A stretch of DNA of 43,601 nt from Sphingobacteriales bacterium TSM_CSS (lineage in GTDB: Bacteria; Bacteroidota; Bacteroidia; Chitinophagales; UBA2359). Location of the stretch: assembly GCA_002212985.1 (NCBI GenBank), contig NBMY01000052.1, positions 1 through 43,601 on the forward strand, read 5' to 3'. Positions 8,561-15,540 of this stretch are shown here, one piece after another (position 1 is the first letter of the stretch; every line of letters starts with the position of its first letter). The position numbers and the translations under genes are program-made. The notes under the pieces were generated by a model. It worked only from the letters and a program-made list of their open reading frames with translations, made no database searches and had not been told where the DNA came from.

Positions 8561-9253
8561 TCAGGGGGTTTCGAGCCATTTCTGGTAGAGCAGCGGGCGG
8601 CGCTGCCGGGTGCGCAGCAGCGATTGTTCGAGCCGCCATTTTTTAATGTTGGCTTCATGCCCCGACATTAACACATCGGGTACCTGCCAGCCTTTATATT
8701 CGGCCGGCCGGGTATAAACCGGGGGCGCTACCAACCCGTCTTGAAAAGAGTCTTCCAAGGCCGATGTTTCGTTGCTCAACACCCCCGGAATTAACCTGCC
8801 TATGGCATCAACCAATATTGCTGCTGCCAGTTCCCCGCCCGACAACACATAGTCGCCAACCGATATTTCGCGGGTAATGAGGTGTTCTCTTGCGCGTTCA
8901 TCAATGCCTTTGTAATGACCGCACAAAAGAATAATGTTTTTACACAAGGAGAGTCGGTTGGCAAGTTGCTGGGTAAGCAGTTCGCCATCGGGGCTTAAAT
9001 AAATTATTTCTTCATACTTTCTTTCTTTTTGAAGGGCGCTGATACATTGGTCAATGGGTTCAATCATAAGCACCATGCCGGCGCCGCCGCCATACTGGTA
9101 GTCGTCAACCTGTCCGTAATCGTTTACTGCAAAGGTTCTCAGGTTGTGAAGGCGCACTTTGAGGAGACCTTTTTCTTCGGCGCGTTTTAATATGGAGTGC
9201 TGAAAAGGGCTTTGCAGCAATTCGGGCAGCAGGGTAATAATATCTATCTGCAT
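8561..9253 (-). CDS. trmD: tRNA (guanine-37-N1)-methyltransferase TrmD
   Basis: 230 residues, the usual length. The N-terminus [13 protein letters not shown] and the motif [18 protein letters not shown], followed by the SAM-binding trefoil-knot segments [13 protein letters not shown] and [11 protein letters not shown], are diagnostic. TrmD methylates G37 next to the anticodon and prevents +1 frameshifting. It usually neighbours rpsP/rimM/rplS, but here it lies between ftsE (23-nt gap) and recF (16-nt gap), presumably co-transcribed. Confidence 0.96.
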   Translation of the reverse strand: MQIDIITLLPELLQSPFQHSILKRAEEKGLLKVRLHNLRTFAVNDYGQVDDYQYGGGAGMVLMIEPIDQCISALQKERKYEEIIYLSPDGELLTQQLANRLSLCKNIILLCGHYKGIDERAREHLITREISVGDYVLSGGELAAAILVDAIGRLIPGVLSNETSALEDSFQDGLVAPPVYTRPAEYKGWQVPDVLMSGHEANIKKWRLEQSLLRTRQRRPLLYQKWLETP

Positions 9254-9276
9254 CGGTAATTAAGTATTATTTTTTA

Positions 9277-10011
9277 TTACCATTCCATGTGATTGCCTTC
9301 CATAACCCTGCCATCTTTGCAGGTAAGGGTTCGGGCGGGGTATTTAGAGAGGGTGTACATATCGTGTGTACCAATGAGTACGGTGGTTTTGGTTTCGCGG
9401 CTAATGCGGTAAAGCAGTTTAATAATATCGTCTGAAGTTTGGGGGTCGAGGTTGCCGGTAGGTTCGTCGGCTAATATCAGTTCGGGGTCGTTGAGGAGGG
9501 CGCGGGCAATTACCACGCGCTGCTGCTCGCCGCCCGACAGTTGGTAGGGCATGGCATAGCGTTTTTGTGTAATTCCAACACTGTTCAGCACGTTTGAAAT
9601 GCGTTTATTAATTTCTTCCTCGTTGCGCCAGTCGGTAGCTTCTAAGGCAAAGCGCAGGTTGTCGTTCACGCTGCGGTCGGTAAGCAGTTGGAAATCCTGA
9701 AACACAATACCCAATTTGCGGCGCAGAAACGGAACGGTGCGCCAGTTGAGCGCTTTAAGGTCAAAGCCAACCACTTTACCGCTGCCGTTAACCAATGGCA
9801 GTTCTGCATAGAGTGTTTTAAGCAGGCTGCTTTTACCTGTTCCGGTTCTGCCAATTAAATACACAAACTCCCCCTCTTGAATGGTAAGGTTTACCTTGCT
9901 TAATACCAGATTGTTTTTCTGGTAAATATCGGCGTTTTGCAGGGTAATTACCTCGCTGGATTGGGGGTTGAGGTTTTGGGTAGGTAATATGCCGGTGTTT
10001 TGTTGCTCCAC
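9277..10011 (-). CDS. ftsE: FtsE-type ABC transporter ATPase
   Basis: 244 residues from a GTG start. It has Walker A GRTGTGKS (54-61), Q-loop FQDFQLL, signature LSGGEQQR (158-165), Walker [13 protein letters not shown] (178-189) and an H-loop GTHD. The [11 protein letters not shown] and [15 protein letters not shown] pattern is that of FtsE, the partner of FtsX in divisome activation of septal murein hydrolases. FtsX is not adjacent, so the pair is split in this genome. Residues 1-20 are a poorly conserved extension. LolD/MacB-like ATPases are the alternative, but the FtsE reading fits better. Confidence 0.85.
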   Translation of the reverse strand: MEQQNTGILPTQNLNPQSSEVITLQNADIYQKNNLVLSKVNLTIQEGEFVYLIGRTGTGKSSLLKTLYAELPLVNGSGKVVGFDLKALNWRTVPFLRRKLGIVFQDFQLLTDRSVNDNLRFALEATDWRNEEEINKRISNVLNSVGITQKRYAMPYQLSGGEQQRVVIARALLNDPELILADEPTGNLDPQTSDDIIKLLYRISRETKTTVLIGTHDMYTLSKYPARTLTCKDGRVMEGNHMEW

Positions 10012-10111
10012 GTGCCGGGTTAGTTAATAAATAAAAATATTGTGTGTGAAATGGGCGCTTTTTTCGGGGGCTGTCGGCAGCCGGGTAATGCGGTATGCTG
10101 CCGCTTCAAAA

Positions 10112-10939
10112 TTACTCGTTGTCGTTGTTTTTTGAGGTTGTTTTTTTAAGGTTTCCAAATTTTGCAAACAGTTCCTGTACGTTGGGGTCGTTCATATCTA
10201 CCTGTGTTTGAGGGTATTTCATGTTAAGACTGTGCATGGTATTTACCACTGTTTTGGCAATGATGTATTCTTTGTACCAGTTTTTATCAGATGGTACAAC
10301 AATCCATGGGTTATCGGGTCCGCAATTTTCCAGCACATCTTCATACATTTTCTGGTATTGCGGCCATTGTTTAAAAATAACCAAATCTTCGGGGCTGTAT
10401 TTCCAGTTTTTTTTGGGTTCGGTAATGCGTTCAAAAAACCGCTCCTGCCGTTCTTCTTCGTTAACATGCAGGTAAAATTTGAGCACTTTGGTGCCGCAGT
10501 CGTCCAGCAGTCGTTCAAATTCGTTCAGGTGTCTGAACCGTTTACGGGCGGTGGCATCGTCAACCCAGCCGTTTACACGGGTAATAAGCACTTCTTCGTA
10601 GTGCGAGCGGTCAAATATCTGTATCATGCCTTTTGCCGGGGTGTTGGCATGTACGCGCCAAAGATAGTCGTGAGCTATTTCTTCGGGGGAGGGTTTTTTA
10701 AAACTTTTTACCCTTATACCCATGGGGTGTACGTCGTCAAACACTTTAATGGCGCCGGTTTTACCGCTTGCATCGGGGCCTTGCAGCACTACCAGTATTG
10801 CCCATTTTCCTTCGGCAAACATTAAATTTTGCAATTCGCCAATTTCCTGTTTCAGTTTTTCGGTTTCGGCTTTAATTTCATCCTTGTCTGCATGTGAAGG
10901 AGGGGCTGTATCAATTTTGTTTAAATTGAATTTAGACAT
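10112..10939 (-). CDS. PPK2-family polyphosphate kinase
   Basis: 275 residues. Walker A is GPDASGKT (54-61), Walker B is FDRSHYEEVL (109-118), and a basic lid segment follows (RFFERITEPKKNWKYS). These are the PPK2 family hallmarks. Such enzymes use polyphosphate to phosphorylate nucleoside mono- or diphosphates. The single domain and length suit class I or class III, and the sequence alone does not decide between AMP and ADP/GDP as substrate. The gene is transcribed away from the GNAT gene at 11118. Downstream hairpins at 10075-10103 lack a T run. Confidence 0.92.
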   Translation of the reverse strand: MSKFNLNKIDTAPPSHADKDEIKAETEKLKQEIGELQNLMFAEGKWAILVVLQGPDASGKTGAIKVFDDVHPMGIRVKSFKKPSPEEIAHDYLWRVHANTPAKGMIQIFDRSHYEEVLITRVNGWVDDATARKRFRHLNEFERLLDDCGTKVLKFYLHVNEEERQERFFERITEPKKNWKYSPEDLVIFKQWPQYQKMYEDVLENCGPDNPWIVVPSDKNWYKEYIIAKTVVNTMHSLNMKYPQTQVDMNDPNVQELFAKFGNLKKTTSKNNDNE

Positions 10940-11047
10940 GGGAATTTATTTAGTAGTTCATAAATGACGGCAGTAAAAAAAACCGATATTTGCTGCGCAA
11001 GTTAGGCAAAAAAACAGGTTTGGTGTATTCAAAAACGGTAAAAGATA

Positions 11048-11076
11048 TTTGTTTACACATTTGCTTGCTATCTTTA
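11048..11076 (+). promoter_or_regulatory. Promoter for the GNAT gene
   Basis: TTTG (11048-11051), a 17-nt spacer, then TATCTTTA (11069-11076), one mismatch from TAnnTTTG. Transcription would start near 11083, which supports ATG 11118 over an upstream ATG at 11049 that overlaps the -33 element. Confidence 0.5.
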
Positions 11077-11117
11077 GCCCAAAACAGGCAGAATGTGGTA
11101 ATAAGGCAGGTTTAGTT

Positions 11118-11711
11118 ATGTCGGTGCATATTCAAACTTACAGCGGAACAGAGGCGCGGCAGTATTTATATGAACTGGCGCGGTTAAGAATAGAAGTATT
11201 CAGGGAGTACCCGTATTTGTATGAGGGCGATTTGGCCTATGAATCGGCTTATTTGGGTACGTTTTTCAATGCGCCCAACTCATTGCTGGTTGTGGTGTTT
11301 GATGAAGGTAAAGTTGTAGGCGTTTCTACGGCGTTACCGTTGCAGTACGAATCGGATAATATTAAACAGCCCTTTTTAGATAGGGGGTATCAGATTGACC
11401 GTATTTTTTACTACGGCGAATCGGTTTTGTTCAAACCTTACCGCAACCGGGGTTTCGGAAAACGTTTTTTCCATCATCGCGAAGCCCATGCCCGAAGCTG
11501 GGGCGCTGAAATGGCCTGTTTCTGCGCCGTTATAAGGCCCGATGACCACCCTATGCGCCCCCCCGATTATGTGCCCTTAGATAAATTCTGGAAAAAACAG
11601 GGCTTTCAGAAAAGAGTTGATATGGTTTGTTATATACCCTGGCAGGAAATTGGCGAAACAGAGGAAACCCCCAAGCCAATGGTTTTTTGGACCAAAGATT
11701 TAACCCAATAA
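11118..11711 (+). CDS. GNAT-family N-acetyltransferase
   Basis: 197 residues from ATG 11118 (MSVHIQTYSGTEARQ), chosen from the promoter position. The central LLVVVFDEGKVVGVSTALP strand pair is followed by the acetyl-CoA loop YRNRGFGKRFF, an RxxGxG motif A of GNAT enzymes. The tail FWKKQGFQKR matches the usual C-terminal GNAT helix-strand. The acceptor substrate is unknown. It is divergent from the PPK2 gene, with an acyl-CoA ligase 93 nt downstream on the same strand. Confidence 0.85.
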   Translation: MSVHIQTYSGTEARQYLYELARLRIEVFREYPYLYEGDLAYESAYLGTFFNAPNSLLVVVFDEGKVVGVSTALPLQYESDNIKQPFLDRGYQIDRIFYYGESVLFKPYRNRGFGKRFFHHREAHARSWGAEMACFCAVIRPDDHPMRPPDYVPLDKFWKKQGFQKRVDMVCYIPWQEIGETEETPKPMVFWTKDLTQ

Positions 11712-11804
11712 AAGGACAATTTTTACCCGATATGGCAGTAGTTTTAAAGAAAATTACTAAAATTACCTCGATTTACCTTAATACCTAATTAAATTACAGT
11801 TAAT

Positions 11805-13577
11805 ATGAACGATTTTGCCCGCCTTTTCGACCTGCCCTATTATCAGCTTGGCAAGTTTCCGTTGCAACGTTGCATTGGCAGCAAGGTAAACGGAAAATGG
11901 AGCCACTACAGTACCGCCCAATTTGTTGAACTGGTTAATAAAGTAAGTTTAGGACTGCTGAATTTGGGTTTGCAAGCCGGCGACCGTATTTCGCTGATCT
12001 CTTTTACCAACCGCCCCGAATGGAACATTATGGATATGGGTATGCAGCAAATTGGCGTAATTAATGTGCCGGTTTACCCCACTATAAGTCCCCGCGAATA
12101 CGAATATATTTTTAATGATGCCGGCGTTAAACTATGTTTTGTTGACGGCGAGGTGCTGCTTCGAAAAGTGCGCGATGCACAACCGCAGGTACCCTGTTTG
12201 CAGGAAATTTACACCTTTAATAAAACAGAAAGCGCTAAACACTGGGAAGAAATTTTGGCCGTTGGCAGCCTTGAGGAAGTTGAAAAAATAAAAGCCGGCA
12301 TAAAACCCGAACAATTGGCCACGCTCATTTACACATCGGGCACAACCGGCAACCCCAAAGGGGTTATGTTGTCGCACAACAATATTATCAGCAACATTAA
12401 AAGCACACTGCCCATCATTCCGCTCAACCCCGGCGATGAAGCATTGAGTTTTCTACCCCTTTGCCATATTTTTGAACGCATGGTTACGTATGGATACATG
12501 TCGAAAGGGGTTACCATTACCTATGCCGAAAATGTTGAAAAACTGGGCGAAAACCTGCAGGAGGTAAAACCGCACTTTTTTACCACCGTGCCGCGCCTGC
12601 TGGAAAAAGTGTTTGAAAAAATTTACAATAAAGGACACAACCTTACCGGCATAAAAAAACAACTCTTCTTTTGGGCTTTGCACCTGGCAGATACCTATGA
12701 GTTTGACGCTGAAAGAGGCATCCTCCAAAACCTGCAATGGGCTGTTGCCGATAAACTCATTTTCAGCAAATGGCGCGCCGCTTTGGGTGGTAATATTAAA
12801 GGTATTGTTACCGGCGCCGCTGCCTGCCCCACCAAAATGGCAAGGGTTTTTTCGGCCGCCGGCATACCCATTCGCGAAGGCTACGGACTTACCGAAACCT
12901 CGCCAGCCCTTTGCTTAGGGCGCTTTACCAAATACGGCGCACTGCTGGGCACTATCGGACCCGTAATAGATGGCGTGGAAATAAAAATAGCTGCCGATGG
13001 CGAAATTCTGGCTAAAGGACCCAATATTATGTTGGGCTACTACAACAAACCCGATGCCACCGCCGAAGTAATGGATGCCGACGGATGGTTTCATACCGGC
13101 GATATTGGCGAAATGGTACAGGGCAAGCACGGCTATAGCTTTCTTAAAATTACCGACCGCAAAAAAGAACTCCTCAAAACATCGGGCGGTAAATACGTGG
13201 CGCCCAACCCCATTGAAACCATGTTTAAACAAGATTTTCACATAGAACAAATAATGGTGGTGGGCGAGGGTAAAAAATTTGTTTCGGCCCTTATTGTGCC
13301 CGCTTTCCCATCTTTAGAGGAGTGGGCAAAAGAACATCATATTGGCTACACTTCAAAAGAAGACCTTATTGCTAACCCTAAGGTTTTAGAGCATTTTGAA
13401 CATATTTTGCACAAATACAACACCAATTTCAGCCACATAGAGCAGATTAAAAAGTTTACCCTCCTTACCAGCGAATGGACAATTGACGGCGGCGAACTTA
13501 CCCCTACCATGAAACTGAAAAGACGTGTTATATTGCAAAAATATAACAACTGCATTGACCAAATGTATGCCGAATAA
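11805..13577 (+). CDS. Long-chain fatty acid-CoA ligase
   Basis: 590 residues. It carries the adenylate-forming P-loop YTSGTTGNPKGVMLSHNN (about 175-192), the A5 motif GYGLTETSP, the TGDIGE motif (A7) and DRKKELLKTSGGKYVAPNPIE-type A8/A10 sequences ending in the catalytic Lys region (TPTMKLKRR). The length and the GKYVAPNPIE form fit the eukaryote-like long-chain acyl-CoA synthetase group common in Bacteroidota. It activates fatty acids with ATP and CoA for degradation or lipid remodelling, at the inner face of the membrane. There is no visible promoter of its own, so it may be co-transcribed with the GNAT gene. Confidence 0.93.
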   Translation: MNDFARLFDLPYYQLGKFPLQRCIGSKVNGKWSHYSTAQFVELVNKVSLGLLNLGLQAGDRISLISFTNRPEWNIMDMGMQQIGVINVPVYPTISPREYEYIFNDAGVKLCFVDGEVLLRKVRDAQPQVPCLQEIYTFNKTESAKHWEEILAVGSLEEVEKIKAGIKPEQLATLIYTSGTTGNPKGVMLSHNNIISNIKSTLPIIPLNPGDEALSFLPLCHIFERMVTYGYMSKGVTITYAENVEKLGENLQEVKPHFFTTVPRLLEKVFEKIYNKGHNLTGIKKQLFFWALHLADTYEFDAERGILQNLQWAVADKLIFSKWRAALGGNIKGIVTGAAACPTKMARVFSAAGIPIREGYGLTETSPALCLGRFTKYGALLGTIGPVIDGVEIKIAADGEILAKGPNIMLGYYNKPDATAEVMDADGWFHTGDIGEMVQGKHGYSFLKITDRKKELLKTSGGKYVAPNPIETMFKQDFHIEQIMVVGEGKKFVSALIVPAFPSLEEWAKEHHIGYTSKEDLIANPKVLEHFEHILHKYNTNFSHIEQIKKFTLLTSEWTIDGGELTPTMKLKRRVILQKYNNCIDQMYAE

Positions 13578-13714
13578 TCAAGGAATCTGGATATTTTAAA
13601 CCTGCCGCTTTCTCTTGTTGCTGAAATCTTAATAAATTACAACACACCCGAAACTATTACAAACGCCAGACGCTTTTAATTGCCAATGTTTATTCAGCCC
13701 AATTTTACTACTAA

Positions 13715-14242
13715 ATGAAAACAGCCTTGTTTTGTGTATTGCTGATGCTTATAGCAGCAATGCTGCCCGCCTGTAAGGATGACGGGAAACCGGCCTCTGC
13801 AAATCACAAGATGCAGCAGCCTGCCCCTGCCACATCTGACGGACAAACCATGCCGCAGACGGAAGCCGCGCAACCGTTTGTGCCCGAAAACGACTCAATA
13901 GGGTGGGAGTACGAAACCCGCGAAGACAATACCGGCACGCCCCATACTAAAATATATCTTAACTACCGCGGGGTAAAATACCGTGCTGCCACCGGCATTG
14001 GCTATTATAAAGAATTGCCCAAAGCCGAATACGGCGCCACCCGTTATGCCGTACCCCAAACTGCGTTAACCGCCACAACAAGTTTTTGGGCCGGTATGCA
14101 GCAAACCTGTTATGCAGGAGTGGAAGATAATTACTTAGTGATATACCTGCGCACTACCGATGCCGGGGATAAAACCGGCCACGATGCCGTGTTTGTACCC
14201 GTTATGAAATTAGACTTGAAAAGCGCCATGAAACCCAGGTAA
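13715..14242 (+). CDS. Hypothetical lipoprotein
   Basis: 175 residues. The signal sequence MKTALFCVLLMLIAAMLPAC places a lipobox Cys at residue 20, followed by charged residues and a Pro/Ala/Gln-rich linker (25-60). The rest (about 65-175) looks like one compact beta-rich domain (YLNYRGVKYRAATGIGYY, CYAGVEDNYLVIYLRT). I do not recognise a family. It sits between the acyl-CoA ligase and the Crp/Fnr gene on the same strand, but spacers of 137 and 158 nt argue against tight coupling. Confidence 0.75.
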   Translation: MKTALFCVLLMLIAAMLPACKDDGKPASANHKMQQPAPATSDGQTMPQTEAAQPFVPENDSIGWEYETREDNTGTPHTKIYLNYRGVKYRAATGIGYYKELPKAEYGATRYAVPQTALTATTSFWAGMQQTCYAGVEDNYLVIYLRTTDAGDKTGHDAVFVPVMKLDLKSAMKPR

Positions 14243-14331
14243 GGTGGTTACATTGCCGGCTGTTAAATGTGGGCACTCATTCCTGTAAAAACAGGGTAAA
14301 ATTGGGTTGGCTGTATGATTTGCTAAAACCG

Positions 14332-14397
14332 TTGCCGTAAAAAACGGCAAGTTGCAGGGATTATTTTTATATATTACTACTTATTAAAAAACGGCAA
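14332..14397 (+). promoter_or_regulatory. Palindrome TTGCCGT-N5-ACGGCAA plus third half-site upstream of crp-like gene
   Basis: A perfect inverted repeat, TTGCCGT (14332-14338) and ACGGCAA (14344-14350), and a third ACGGCAA (14391-14397) that ends three bases before the ATG at 14401. The 47-nt offset between the direct copies is about 4.5 helical turns. It could be the regulator's own operator. The first pair alone could also form a hairpin, but T-rich sequence does not follow at once. Confidence 0.4.
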
Positions 14398-14400
14398 TTT

Positions 14401-15027
14401 ATGATGCTAATTCCTCCGTCTGTTTTGCAGAAATACGGTGCCAAATTAGTAACCTTTCAAAAAAATGATTTTATTTTTATGGAGGGCGATGAGGCTTATA
14501 ATTTCTACCAACTTCATAAAGGAGTGGTAAAAATGAGCAATTTTGGCGATGAGGGCGATTTTATTCAGGGTTTTTTTGCCGAAGGAGAAAGTTTTGGCGA
14601 ACCGGCTCTGTTTGGCGAATTTCCTTACCCGGCCAATGCCATTGCCGTTTCCGACTCCGAAGTGTGGGTTTTGCGCCATTATCATTTCAAAGAATTGCTT
14701 AAAGATCATTTCGACATTCATTACCACCTTAGCCAAATATTAAGCCGCCGCCTGCAATACAAAGCTTTTTTGCTGAAAACCATTACCTGTGAAGAACCGG
14801 AAGAGCGAATATTATCGGTTATGGGTTATTTTAAACATAAAATGGACTTAAATTTGGGCAAAGATAAACTGCATAGCAAAGCCCTTCCGCTTACCCGCCA
14901 GCAAATTGCCGACCTTACCGGCTTAAGGGTTGAAACGGTTATCAGAAAAATAAAACACCTTGAAGAGGCCGGTAAATTGCGCATTATTAAACGCAAAATT
15001 TACTTCAATTTACCTGTTTCGTTGTAA
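14401..15027 (+). CDS. Crp/Fnr-family transcriptional regulator
   Basis: 208 residues. The N-terminal cyclic-nucleotide-binding fold (about 15-120) contains the jelly-roll signatures FIFMEGDEAYNFYQLHKG and FGEPALFGEFPYPANAIA. A helical dimer segment follows (HYHLSQILSRRLQ). The C-terminal winged helix reads LTRQQIADLTGLRVETVIRK (about 163-182). No Cys cluster for an Fe-S centre is present, so it is not an oxygen-sensing Fnr in the classic sense. The effector is unknown. ATG 14401 or the next codon 14404 can serve as start. A palindrome just upstream suggests autoregulation. Confidence 0.92.
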   Translation: MMLIPPSVLQKYGAKLVTFQKNDFIFMEGDEAYNFYQLHKGVVKMSNFGDEGDFIQGFFAEGESFGEPALFGEFPYPANAIAVSDSEVWVLRHYHFKELLKDHFDIHYHLSQILSRRLQYKAFLLKTITCEEPEERILSVMGYFKHKMDLNLGKDKLHSKALPLTRQQIADLTGLRVETVIRKIKHLEEAGKLRIIKRKIYFNLPVSL

Positions 15028-15540
15028 GCTAAATTGATAGCTGTTTAGGGGAGTGTTAGCCATCGGGTATTTAGGCTGATTGGATATAACCTGTTGGGTT
15101 ACAGCGGTTGTAGCGGCTAAAAATTATTCGATAGCTGCGCCTCTTTTCAGGCGTAGCTCAGCAATTACCTGAACTTTTTAGAAGCAAAGTAATACCACTT
15201 CTTTGTAAAATATGCAGGAGGTGTTGTATGCATTTGTGGTGCCCCCCAAGACAGCTAAAAGCCTCACGCTGCTATAATCTGATGCCATACAACTTATACC
15301 GTTTATGTTTTTATTTTGCTCCAATTACGCTTTGCCATTAAGTAGCCTGGGTACAAGGGCATGGCACAATTGGCGCAAAAAATATTCATAGATGGTGTAA
15401 TACACCAGACTGATTTAGCCTACAGACCTCCTGTAAAAAAATAGGGCAAGGAAAACCCTCACCCCATTGGTATGTCAAAATTATTGTATGGAACCTACTT
15501 TTTTTGATTGTTGCAACCCTATGCCAACAACCACAGCTGT
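15028..15540. other. 513-nt intergenic region with hairpin and diverged repeat
   Basis: No supportable gene. It contains a hairpin AGCTGCGCCT (15133-15142) with AGGCGTAGCT (15149-15158), loop of six and one G-T pair. It also holds two short blocks (15251-15273 and 15398-15416) that recur in the same order and orientation at 19240-19262 and 19461-19478, beyond the adhesin gene. Confidence 0.6.
15251..15416. repeat. Diverged repeat, copy A
   Basis: Block 1 (15251-15273, core CACGCTGCT) matches 19240-19262 at 21 of 23 positions. Block 2 (15398-15416, starting TAATACACC and ending CTGATTT) matches 19461-19478 apart from a central two- or three-base difference. The stretch between the blocks does not align clearly, so this is an old or mosaic repeat. 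Confidence 0.45.

Noticed and set aside
10066-10103. Hairpins downstream of the PPK2 gene considered as its terminator
   Set aside because: CGGCAGC (10075-10081) and GCTGCCG (10097-10103) can pair, but on the minus strand A residues follow rather than a T run.
10208-10825. Long plus-strand frame opposite the PPK2 gene
   Set aside because: Phe/His-rich shadow of a well-supported gene on the other strand.
15149-15225. GGCGTAGCTCAGC, reminiscent of a tRNA D-arm
   Set aside because: No acceptor stem, anticodon arm or T-arm can be drawn around it; the bases are part of a local hairpin.
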